Of a stretch of 64,000 bases of DNA, positions 44,321 to 54,289 are shown one piece after another. A model generated the notes under the pieces. It made no database searches. It worked only from the letters and a program-made list of their open reading frames with translations, and had not been told where the DNA came from. The stretch comes from Acanthococcus lagerstroemiae (Eukaryota > Arthropoda > Insecta > Hemiptera > Eriococcidae). The stretch is from the NCBI GenBank assembly GCA_031841125.1, contig CM063112.1, positions 22,222,603-22,286,602 on the forward strand, in the 5' to 3' direction. Position 1 is the stretch's first letter, and each line of letters begins with the position of its first letter. A program made the translations under genes and the position numbers.

Positions 44321-46480
44321 TTTTTTTTTTTTAATAATATTGAAAATAATAATCTGGCTAGTTGCCATTAAATATCTACTATCTCTAGAACAACACAGTA
44401 TATTCTAACTTAAACAACTTAGGTTAGAGTAATTAGATCATGTGTATTTAGCTGTTTAAGGCGACGGGTATCCTCGGATGTGTCGAGTAGGATGACTGCT
44501 TCCACATTCGGGTGAGCGTGAAGCCGGCGCATGTATTGAGTAGCTCTTTTGGTGATCACTTGGTCTACTGCTTCGAGCTTAAGATCCTTCCGCAGCTCTT
44601 CGTTGGAGATAAACCATGGCGCTTGCGTGATAGCGCGCATGAATTTATTTTGGAACCGTTTGATAACAATTCTATTGGATTTGTGAGCGGTGCCCCAGAT
44701 TTCACACCCGTATGCCCACATTGGGAGGAAAGTTGAAGTGTAGATTAACCTCTTGTTTGCAAGGCTCACTTGGGAGTGCTTTCCAATTAGCCATTGAAAT
44801 TTTCTAAACTGTAGATTAAGTTGATCTCTCTTTTTACGCACATGTTCTTGCCAATTAAGCTTGCTATCCAGATGTAAGCCTAAGTAGCGTGCGCTACTGA
44901 CGAGTGGTACTGGTTTTTCATTTAAGATTGTAGGGTGGTAGCCATGTTTCCTTAAGGCGAAGTCGAGTCTTACGGACTTGGATTCATTTAGCCGAATCTT
45001 CCAGTTGCGCGCCCAAACAGCAATGTTATCGACAGCGACCTGCAGCCTGGTCACAGCAGTTTCATATTTGACATCGTGGACGATAACGCAAGAGTCGTCG
45101 GCAAAGAGGGACGTAGTAGCACCTTCCATCTCTGGGAAGTCTCTGGTGTATAGTAAGAATAGTAACGGCCCAAGGACGCTTCCTTGGGGAACTCCAGCCA
45201 AAATGTTAGCATACGGTGAGGAAGCTGAGCCAACATGAACGCTGAAGGTGCGGTTGTTCAGGTATGACTGTAATAATTTGCACAAACACGGCGGGAAGAT
45301 AGACTGGAGCTTATGCAGAAGTCCAAGGTGCCATACCCTGTCGAATGCACTACTCACATCGAGAAAGACAGCTGGAGCGAATTCTTTATTTTCTAGCGCT
45401 TGAGTAACTGTGTGGACAACTCGGTTGATTCGTTCTATAGTTGAATGTTTCTCGCGGAACCCAAATTGAAAATCGGGTATCAGCCTGTTTTCGGTAATTG
45501 TTGGCTTCATCCTGTGCATGATTACGTTTTCGAAGATTTTTGAGACTACTGGTAGTAGCGAGATGGGACGGTATGAGCTGGCATCTTCCGGAGGTTTTCC
45601 TGGTTTTAAGATGACGATCATCTTCGCTTTTTTCCACGCTAGAGGAACGTAGCGCAGCCGAATTGCGGCGTTGATTAGGTAAGTAACGAGGATTATTGCT
45701 CTACGCGGCAACTCCCTAATCATGACTGGTAAAATGTTGTCGGATCCGGCAGATTTTCGAAGATTCATTTGGCCGATTAGCCCTGCCACCTCTGTGGGTG
45801 ACGAGGGCCTAATGGAGCCGACGTCTGATACGTGTAGACTAGGCTGGATTTCAGTCTCGATGTCGTTGTCTTTGAATGAGCCTTCAAAATGACGTGACAG
45901 CAGGTTTGCTTTGTCTTGTTCACTTCTGGCCCATGTGCCATCTGTGTTCTTTAGTGGGGAATTGCGTTGTACTGGACGACGAATATTTTTAGCAGCTCGG
46001 AACAGCGAGTATCCTGCCTCCTTTGTTGCAGCTAATGACGTTAAGTAGGTCTTGAAGGTATGGTTCCTCCAGTTGGCAAGGGCTGCTTTGGTTTCTTTGC
46101 AGAGGCGGTTGAAGGTTTGCTTGTTTGGAGTCGTACGATTTTGCTGCCAGGTTTTCCTGGCCTTACGTCGTCGCCATATCAGGTCTCGGATGAATGTTGG
46201 GTAGTCCACTGATACCTCCGGTGGGCGTTGAAAGTTGCTGCAACGTTGCACACTATCTAGCCGGACGTTAGTGAAGTGGTCCACCTGCCTGTCTAACTCG
46301 TCTTGAGACTTGAGCCTAACAGTGAGGTTGACATTTTTGTCTACTATCTTACGATAGAGGTCCCAGTCAGTAGATTTGTTGACTAGTGGGCAACATCTGA
46401 TGTCTCGGGTAGGTACACTTAAAAAGGCGTAGAAACTCTTCATAACTATGCGATTTTCATATAGCCTCCTTCTCCCTTAA
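44321..46480 (-). mobile_element. 5'-truncated Jockey-type LINE with poly(A) tail
   Basis: The minus-strand element runs from about 46480 (the open frame ends upstream at a stop at 46479) to a 12-base poly(A) tail (T run 44321-44332), with a 3' untranslated part of about 85 bases. ORF1 and the endonuclease are missing. I could not find a target duplication. The upper boundary is uncertain by some tens of bases. Confidence 0.75.
44419..46443 (-). CDS. Jockey-clade reverse transcriptase (ORF2 C-terminal part)
   Basis: The uninterrupted frame of 674 residues starts at the first ATG; it stays open 11 codons further upstream and is a 5'-truncated ORF2, not a complete protein. A linker with NKSTDWDLYRK (22-32) is the region that follows the endonuclease in Jockey elements. 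Catalytic blocks are KMIVILKPGKPPEDASSYRP (274-293), FQFGFREKHST (325-335), VFLDVSSAFDRVWH with the first Asp (362), AGVPQGSVLGPLLFLLY (416-432), SLFADDSCVIV with the Asp pair (449-450) and ARYLGLHLDSKLNW further on. AGVPQGSVLGP with FADD is characteristic of the Jockey group. The intact frame suggests a fairly young copy. It cannot nick DNA alone because the endonuclease is missing. Confidence 0.9.
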   Translation of the reverse strand: MKSFYAFLSVPTRDIRCCPLVNKSTDWDLYRKIVDKNVNLTVRLKSQDELDRQVDHFTNVRLDSVQRCSNFQRPPEVSVDYPTFIRDLIWRRRKARKTWQQNRTTPNKQTFNRLCKETKAALANWRNHTFKTYLTSLAATKEAGYSLFRAAKNIRRPVQRNSPLKNTDGTWARSEQDKANLLSRHFEGSFKDNDIETEIQPSLHVSDVGSIRPSSPTEVAGLIGQMNLRKSAGSDNILPVMIRELPRRAIILVTYLINAAIRLRYVPLAWKKAKMIVILKPGKPPEDASSYRPISLLPVVSKIFENVIMHRMKPTITENRLIPDFQFGFREKHSTIERINRVVHTVTQALENKEFAPAVFLDVSSAFDRVWHLGLLHKLQSIFPPCLCKLLQSYLNNRTFSVHVGSASSPYANILAGVPQGSVLGPLLFLLYTRDFPEMEGATTSLFADDSCVIVHDVKYETAVTRLQVAVDNIAVWARNWKIRLNESKSVRLDFALRKHGYHPTILNEKPVPLVSSARYLGLHLDSKLNWQEHVRKKRDQLNLQFRKFQWLIGKHSQVSLANKRLIYTSTFLPMWAYGCEIWGTAHKSNRIVIKRFQNKFMRAITQAPWFISNEELRKDLKLEAVDQVITKRATQYMRRLHAHPNVEAVILLDTSEDTRRLKQLNTHDLITLT

Positions 46481-47760
46481 GTACACCTTGAACAGCCGAC
46501 TCCATTGCTTTCGGACGCCACTTTTTACGTATTTTTGGAGGGAGAGAGAGAATGTGTGTGAGAGAGAGAGAGACACACACACGTGGAAAGGTGCAACCTA
46601 CTAGTCCTGAGACTAAGAAATATAACAGGTTAGACACGCCAACATACACACTTTGGGCAATCTTTCGAATTAAAAAACATATAAATTGATCATAACTAAA
46701 GATAACGAATTAAGAGCACCCTTTTTATCGTTAAACGAGCATCACTTTAAATGTACTGCAATCAATTTACTAATCACCCTGCGTTCTGCATTCACGATGG
46801 TCACCCTGCATTCTACATTCGCGATGGTCTTATAATTCCATCGATCGCATTCCAGTGGTTTTAATTAAGCTTCCCTCATTATTAATATTTTTACGATCAA
46901 CTCGTAAAACCCTATCCACGCTCGTAAAATAATACGTTTACAATCTTTTCGGTGATTATTTAGTCGCCTGATTATGACGAATGTAACTTCGCGGCCCCTC
47001 ATAATGAAAATCACGCAATCGGAAATGTTACGTTGGAAAAAGGTGAGTCGGCTTCGGCATTGACAAATATTTGTAAATTCTACAAGAAAAATTTCACTTT
47101 ACCTAGGTTTGCGCCATTTTACGACTGCGCGCGTGTGAGTGGTCTTATTTTTCGAGAATTCTCGCCGAATATGCACGAAAAATATGTGACCGTCCTCACT
47201 TTCACTGTGCAAAGTTTACCGATGAGACGATCCCATTCTCTAATCTATACCCGGGTGGCCAAAAAAACATTACCACGGCTGTGGTACAGCGCGGCCTTGT
47301 GGAAGCTGAGCCGCAATGTCTCGATGCGATGGTACCCGCGTGACGTCATGGAGGTTTTAAAATCCACCGGAATAAATTGCTGATCGGCGATGGTATTTAA
47401 CGAGGAGCTCCCTGGATCTGGAGATGACCTTAGCATGTCTGTTTCATCTGATTATTATTTTAGTGTCCGTTTAATGGGTGTTACAGAGTGCGATTCGGGA
47501 ATCGAGACACCTAATTTCGAAGGGCTCTTCCAAATACCGAACAGGACGAGGGGGGCTTAGCATCTGGTTTCATCGGTTCGTGCGTTGATCTAATATTTCA
47601 ATCAAGGCTGTTCGGTTACACCTTGCTCTGATAATAGGCTGGTAAATAAAGAATTAAAAATGACAAGAGGAAACAAAAATAAACAACTGACATTTGGAAT
47701 ATCGGTCGTTCTCCGGAAACTGAGAATATTTTGTTACCAGCAAATTTTGAACCCCAGCTT
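46481..47760. other. Anonymous sequence
   Basis: A GA/CA microsatellite lies at 46545-46582. A 116-codon plus-strand frame at 47033-47383 is not recognisable. The stretch 47725-47765 is the inverted partner of a dispersed repeat at 37113-37155. No gene is supported. Confidence 0.35.
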
Positions 47761-47764
47761 TCGA

Positions 47765-48640
47765 TTCCTCCTCTTGGGTGATACCTTGCCGTGGTGAGGA
47801 GGATTCGGCGTAGAAAGAAAAAAAGACTCTATGAGGTTATATATCGTTAAAATCGTGACCTAAAGCACCTAAGAGAAAGAAAACACCGACAGATAAACCC
47901 TGTTGAAAGAAATGAAAAACTACAACAGTATCTCTTTTCAAAAAATGTAGCTTTTCCAAATAATAATTACTGATGATGGCGTTCCAACAGATAAATAATT
48001 TTTCCGGACGTAAAAATCTCCTTATTCGGCTGTCCGAGAGGGAGTTACATAGGGGAGCAGGGAAAAAAGCTCCAAGAGTGGATGATATCAGCTAAATTAT
48101 TGCAGAACCTAAGAGAATATGTTTTTCATGAATTGGACAAATTAGTATGTTATATTTATGATAAAGGGGAAATGCCTGAGGACTTTGAAAATAGTGCTCT
48201 TTTAACTGTGCCATAAAAGCAGGAGCAGATAGGTGTAAAAATTATCGAACAATTAGTCTTCTTTCGCATGCGTCAAAAATATTAACTAGGATAATTTACA
48301 GGAGAATTGAGAATAGAATAAATGCAGAATTAGGAGGTGATCAGTTTGGATTTAAAAAAGTAAAGGTACTAGAAAAACAGTAAGCAGTGTTAGCTTTGAG
48401 ATTAATTGTAGATGGGAGACTTAAAAAGGGGCGGGATACATATATGGCATTCTTTGATATTGAAAAAACTGTTGACAGTGTTAAATGGGATAAAATGTTT
48501 GATATTCTAAAAAATATCGCGGAATAAAATTTAAAGAAAGACAAGTCATTTTAAACTTATATAAAGGACAGAAAATTACATTAAAAATAGAAGGAGAAAA
48601 AGGGGGCTAATACAGAAAAAGGTGTAAAGGCAGGGGGATA
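47765..48640 (+). pseudogene. Decayed LINE, reverse-transcriptase N-terminal half
   Basis: Plus-strand translation in several frames gives KNYRTISLLSHASKILTRII (about 48239-48300), then GGDQFGFKK (48333-48360), and farther on MAFFDIEKT (about 48445-48470). These match the NYR.ISLL, DQFGFR.G and FID.EKAFD blocks. Stops interrupt it, so it is dead. The text CTTGCCGTGGTGAGGAG at 47787 recalls the start of some LINEs, but the link is weak. Confidence 0.65.
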
Positions 48641-48724
48641 TGCTTCTAAAACACCCAATACCGAAATACGCAAAAATATGCAATTTCAAATAGGGCTTAT
48701 TTGCTCAGAATTTCATGTTTCGCA

Positions 48725-49110
48725 AAGATATCTTCAAAATACTTGACCGGCTGCCCAACGTATGGCCTATCATTCTAACTCTTTACAATTATATTCCAAA
48801 TTTCTCTTTCCCTTCCTATTCGCCTCAATATTTCCTCATTTCTGATCTTTCCTATCCACGATGTTCAGCATTCACCTATAACACCACATTTCAAAAGATT
48901 CTATCCTTTTTATTTCTTGTGTTCCTACTATCCAAGTCTCGCATCCATACAATGCTACAATCCAAATATACGTTCGAAGAAATCTCAGTCTCCTAAATCT
49001 ATACTTGCCCTAAATACTCGTATGTCTCCATTTTGAAAAATAGCTCGCTTAGCCTATATTCTATTCTACTCTTTATTTTCGTTTTACTTCTTCCATCTTG
49101 CGTTATCACA
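48725..49110 (-). pseudogene. Decayed LINE, C-terminal region
   Basis: The text follows the pattern of 39490-39680: TCCTCATTTCTGATCTTTCC, TAACACCACATTTCAAAAGA and TCTCGCATCCATACAATGCT. It is a further, older copy of that C-terminal region, inverted relative to the relic just upstream. Confidence 0.6.
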
Positions 49111-49860
49111 GACTAGGGTCTCATGTTGTTAATTGGCACAAAATCACTTAATTCGAGTTGGTGAAGCTGTCAATTGAAGACCTCATTCACAAAGTGCCCT
49201 TAGCCCAAAATTACCAGAGTCATAGTTTTTACTAAGGGAAAGTGTCAATTGTCGGTCAGGTACCTATAATCGGCGCAATATAACTTGAAGCCTGAGGAAC
49301 TTCAATCAAAAAACCGCTAAGCCAATAAAATTCGAGGATTTTCGTACAGCATTGCCAAAAAGTATTTCCGGTATAAGTCGTATTTCGTATGAGGGTACTA
49401 ATACAATGTTCGTTATAATTATTTTTGTCGACTCGATTCTATCTAATTTCTTATTATCAAACTGAGAAAGTGAATAAGTGAGTATTTAATAATTTATTAC
49501 GAATGTACGATTCTCGAGTAACTGATGAAAAAAAAAAACAGCATGATCTAAGCGGCAACGTCGCTTGTTTTGTCAGGCTTCAAGTGTTCAAGTTATATTG
49601 CGCCGAGTATAATGTTGGCTGCTCCATTCTTAAGTTCCATATAACATCCGGTAGGAGCGCTATGAACATTTTTCCCCCACAAAAATGTATTATGTAGACT
49701 TTAGTAGACTCAGAGCTATAATTTACTACCTTTGTGACTGTGATGACATGATTAAAACTCTGTGTCTATGGGTTTGAAATTTATAGTGATGGAAAAGTTG
49801 TGATTTTTCTCAAAGTTTGGAAAAGGTATTTGAAACAATTGAAATAGTAAGTACATAACA
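49111..49860. other. Anonymous sequence
   Basis: AT-rich; no supported frame or repeat. Confidence 0.3.
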
Positions 49861-49872
49861 CATTTTCTAAAT

Positions 49873-51089
49873 CAGGGTGGTTCCTCTCCATGTAAAATAA
49901 GTTATTTTACATTTCGTGTAAAATATAATATAGAATAATGTACAATAACGACTGATAACAGTGATGAGGTGATCTGGACGCTGTTTAACAAAAAGGAACT
50001 AACCTACAAAATCCGATTTTTGAGAATACGTGATTCGAAGTTCAAGAGCCATGCAGAAACTATATGGCATTACGTTTATTGATAAGCTTTTTTCAACGTG
50101 AGGACACATTTTTGAATCGGGGGCCCAATTTTGAAAAATTCTACAATGCTGCATAAGCGCTGAAACTTGAAGTTTCCGAAGTTGGTAGCTCTGCTGTGAA
50201 ATTACCTGGAAAAGGTGATCATGGATGTTATCACCATAAGAATACTTGTAACTTGAATTTGCTTTTTCTAGTCAATAAAATGTTTTTTTAAATTTTTTAG
50301 CTCATATAATAGATGAATTTAGAGATTGAGGTCTCTAATTTTCATTTATGAACTTGAAACGACTCTATTTTCTATGTATTAGTTGTTTACAAGCGCATTT
50401 TGTACCAATGGTAAACTTCCACAAGAAAAACAGTAATCTGGAATCAACTTATTCATCTAACTGGAGAGAATAATGTGCATTAAATTACTTTTCATCATAA
50501 ACTAGAGACTTCAAGTTTCAATTTGACATGTTACATGAGTCAGAAAGACTTGTTTTCAGCAATTACGAAAGCTTTAAAGTGTACCAATTTTACGCGTATT
50601 CTTATGGGAACATCAACCTTGATCACCTTTTCAGGAGTCGACACTAGCGAACCTGGTCACAGTTTTATCACTTACTTGTAAAGCCATGTGGTGAATTTTG
50701 ATATAAAAATTAGTGAAGTTTGAAATTGATTACGATTACGATTTACGAATCACATACGATATTTAAGAGTGAATTTTACTTGTTGTATAATATTAAATTA
50801 AAATGGGACGTCCGAAAATATCTTTTATATAATCTGCAAAAATACTTTTAAAATGAAAATAAAACAATGAAAGTGAAAGTATACTTAATTATTTCCCATT
50901 TTTTGGTGTTTTTAGAGTTTTAAACAGTTGTTCTTGGCTGAAAAACTTAATATTTCATTATTCTACGTTATTCTACATCAAACATAGGATAATGTAAAAT
51001 AACTCGATTATTCCACGCGAGTTATTTTACGTTATTCTTCGCGTAAAATAACTGCAAATTTATACCAGTAATTCCACGGAACAACCCTG
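49873..51089. mobile_element. Non-autonomous hAT-like element, 1.2 kb (CAGGGTTGTTCC ends)
   Basis: The left end CAGGGTGGTTCC and the right end GGAACAACCCTG are inverted. Subterminal AT-rich arms repeat GTAAAATAAGTTATTTTAC-like text in both halves. The flanks TTCTAAAT (49865-49872) and ATGTAAAT (51090-51097) match at 6 of 8. The middle has a second pair of inverted arms (AAAAGGTGATCATGGATGTT near 50212; AACATCAACCTTGATCACCT near 50610) and a partial copy of the 11630 MITE. There is no coding capacity. Confidence 0.75.
49975..50150. mobile_element. Partial MITE (TGGACGCTGTT family) nested in the 1.2-kb element
   Basis: TGGACGCTGTTTAACAAAAA, GATTCGAAGTTCAAGAGCCA and GAATCGGGGGCCCAATTTTG match 11630-11805 with few differences. 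The right end present in the 11630 copy is missing. Confidence 0.75.
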
Positions 51090-51097
51090 ATGTAAAT

Positions 51098-53685
51098 AGA
51101 TATAGGTATGTTATGCTAGAGGTGCAAAGAACATATTCTCGAGGTGTTTGAGAATTTCAGTTCGAGCTGGTGATTTGCAGGAAGTGAGAAGGGTGATTGA
51201 AAAATTCGTTTTCAATTTGGGATAACTTCAGTTTGAATCAAATTCTTAGAGTTTTTGTCAGTTTATACACCCTTGTGTATACCATGTCATCTATTTTTCT
51301 TGAGAAATACGTAATAAGTGAAAACTGAACATGGCCAACAACTGGCACTGACCAACATTTGGCACAAATTACATCTCGTAACTACTCGACTATACCATGT
51401 TGGTCAGAAATGGTATGTGCCAGATGATGGTCCGCCAGAAATTGGCATTTTTTATAAATCGTTTTTAGGAATATCTATTCTATTTAAACCAATTTTAGTC
51501 CTGTATTCTATATGTGTATTAGGGTGTCCCTTATTTTACAAGTTTTCGCCAACTGATTACGGTCACACCGAAATCTGTTCCAATGGACCTAGAAACTCGC
51601 TTTAAAAAATTTGAGCTCAATCGGAGTTCATTAACCCGTGTCGCTTTGACCTTGAAGTTATGTGCAATACTGAGATGTTACAGAAAACCGCGAATATCTC
51701 GGAGCATATCAACTTCAGGACCGAAATGCAAATAACATGAAATATTCCTTGTTACATTTCCTACAAAAAAGATCCTATACAACTTTTCTCTAAAACGCCA
51801 TTTGCATTTAAGCTTGAAAACCATGTCAATCGTTTGTGCACCGTTTGTGCAGAAATTTGCACCGTACCCCACCATTTGTACACACCCCACAAAGTAAAGT
51901 CAGCTTATTTTATTTATTGCATGACTTTTGAGTAAAATCTCGAATAATAGCAATTTTTGTGCCTAAATGAGCCCTGATTATCCTCTCTGTTGATGCTGCA
52001 TGCCCTGAAACTGTTACAAGTGGGGTCTGTTTCGCTAGAACACCTCCTTCCCCCGCCAAAATAAAATTGTAAAATTGCGAACGCAAAGTATGTCATAATA
52101 TACTTCAGTAATGGGGATGAAGTCATTGCCATCGATTATTCTCTATTTCACTTTTTCGGGCGGAAATATAAATTTTATCGCTTTAATTGCGGTTCAAGTA
52201 GCAGTACACGTAACTGAAAGTTCGCGAGTACGCGTGCTATTTTATGAAGAACACGTGGTGACCCATAACTCCGCAACTGGTAGCATTGGGTTTAATAAAG
52301 TTGAGCCTTCAGGCTCGCAGTCACTCGAGCGAACTCAGTTTTAGAATTTACGTCTTAGAAGTTCCTTCGCTATTTTTCAAAGATATTCATCTAATCAAAA
52401 AATTGCATTGCTCTTATGGGAGAAATTACGACAAATGTGATTTGAATCACGAATCACTCCTGAAACAACATGGAAAAAGTTATTCGTAAATCATTTTTTG
52501 CCCATCCCTGGGCTATGCCCCCTCCTTCCTCGAGAGAAAGAGTTGGAGAATGACCGTTGAACATGCTTTATCACTAGCTACCCAGTTCCTCCAGTATGTT
52601 GAGATACTCAGCAACAACCTGAGAGAAAAAATTTCTTATTTTCAGTGTCAATGAGAAAATAGCATTACAAGTACAAATTGTTCAAAACTCCGAGTTGCTC
52701 ATCTGTAACCATTTTACGTAATTACCATCTCGGGGGCAAAAAAAAAAAAAGAGAGACGAAAAATATCAATTTCTCTCGCATATTTTGAATCATCTTCTCG
52801 GAAAGGCTTCTTAGATTGTTCACTGTTCTGTTGCCATATTCGAAGAAGTTCTGTGCAGCTCACCCCTTCTGTGTTAAAATTTTTCGCACCCATACTCTAA
52901 ATTTCAAACAAACAAACGCTAATGAACGGATGCGTATCGATGGGTTTTTCCCCGATGACATATATTGCGAAGATCCGAATTCCACGATGCAGCAATTCAC
53001 TCTTGCGGTTATCTAAAAATATAAATCGAACGTAACCACAATCATTGCATTTTATATTAACATTCGTCAATAATGCATCTGGAGGTCATGAAACTGGCGG
53101 TGTAGATGTATGAGATGTGCGAGTAGGTGTTCTCATTTTTATTGTCTTAAAATCTTAAATGGACACACCATGTTGGAACATAGCTCGCTGACCGAAAGGC
53201 AGCTTGTTCATTCTAAAGTTCAATAATTGTTTAGGCATAGGTGTTCCAGTTGAGTACGCCTAGCCAATAGCAGGAAATAGTATTCAGGGAGAGGAACAAT
53301 TTACACAATATTGAAGGGGCTTCAAATCTTCAAACATTAAAAATAGCTAACTCTCTTTGGAGTTTATTAGGTGCTCGTTTTAATTCAGATTTTTATTTTT
53401 GGAGCCAGTGGGTAGTACATTGGAGGGGTAACAGAAATTTACCTAAGTGCCTACCTGTGATATTGAAGGGGATCTACCAGTCTTTAAGATCCTAAACTAA
53501 GAATTTGCATAAAATGATTATTGAAGTGCATGACTTTCAATTTTGTAGCACCTTCAGTTTCCAAGTTAGGCAATTTTTATGTCTTAGTTTTTAATTACAT
53601 GCTTTTATGCTCAGTGAGGTTACACTTTTTAGGATTACTGGTTTGTAGAAGTATCCTGTTCCTCACTCAGTTCACCGAATTTCTG
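51098..53685. other. Anonymous sequence
   Basis: There are only short frames without recognisable domains (for example 51318-51605, 52111-52344). No repeat stands out beyond an A-run near 52737. Confidence 0.35.
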
Positions 53686-53689
53686 GGTA

Positions 53690-53850
53690 TAACCCTTCGT
53701 CGGATCATTCCACTTCTGCCTGTCGCTGGTTAGATACCCAGTTTGGACCAGCCATCCCAACCATTCCGTCCAACTCGTCTACCCATTTCATCGATGGTCT
53801 ATCCTTTTTCTCTTGCCATTGTGAGGAGTCCAGAAAGTAAATAATTTATT
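53690..53850 (-). pseudogene. LINE C-terminal fragment (tentative)
   Basis: The minus strand has short Trp- and Arg-rich stretches such as NGWDGWSKL and GMIRRR of the kind found at the extreme C-terminus of the LINE relics. It may be the end of the relic at 54.3-56.6 kb, separated from it by the MITE at 53859-54133. Confidence 0.4.
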
Positions 53851-53858
53851 CTAACTGT

Positions 53859-54133
53859 CAGTGACGGATCTAGAAATTTTCCCAGGAGGGTGTTTTGAAA
53901 ATAAAACTTCCCCCCGCCCCCAAAAAACTGTGATGGATGTCATTTTAAATAGTTTCTGAAGATAAGTTTCATAATGTGATTCAATCGTTTCAAAATGAAC
54001 ACTGTAGACTGTACTGCTGCAGATACTCAAAACAGGAGGAAAACTCAAAACTCAAGCGGTTTTTTTCTTCTTTGGCCCGAACGGGGGTGTCCAAACCCCC
54101 AAAACACCCCCCCCCCCCATAGATCCGCCACTG
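53859..54133 (-). mobile_element. hAT-type MITE (CAGTGGCGGATC family), copy 3
   Basis: The ends are CAGTGACGGATCTAG and ATAGATCCGCCACTG. The flanks CTAACTGT (53851-53858) and CTAATTGT (54134-54141) match at 7 of 8. The interior is the reverse complement of the copies at 15950 and 23718, including GATTCAATCGTTTCAAAATG. A C-rich tract is near its high-coordinate end. Confidence 0.9.
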
Positions 54134-54289
54134 CTAATTGTAACTTAATTCCTTTACGATATGGCCAGCATATTTTTATTTTGTTTTTTGATGAATCTAA
54201 CCAAACTTTTAGTTTTTGTTTATTGTATATTTCCGAGGTGCTTATTTTATTCTTCAGTTTAGTTCCCATTATATTTCTCAGCGTAGCAT

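Noticed and set aside
44321..46480. A target-site duplication for the Jockey-type copy
   Set aside because: I compared the bases beside the poly(A) tail with those near 46480 and found no convincing match; the 5' border is uncertain.
47033..47383. A 116-codon plus-strand frame
   Set aside because: No recognisable domain and no neighbouring exon evidence.
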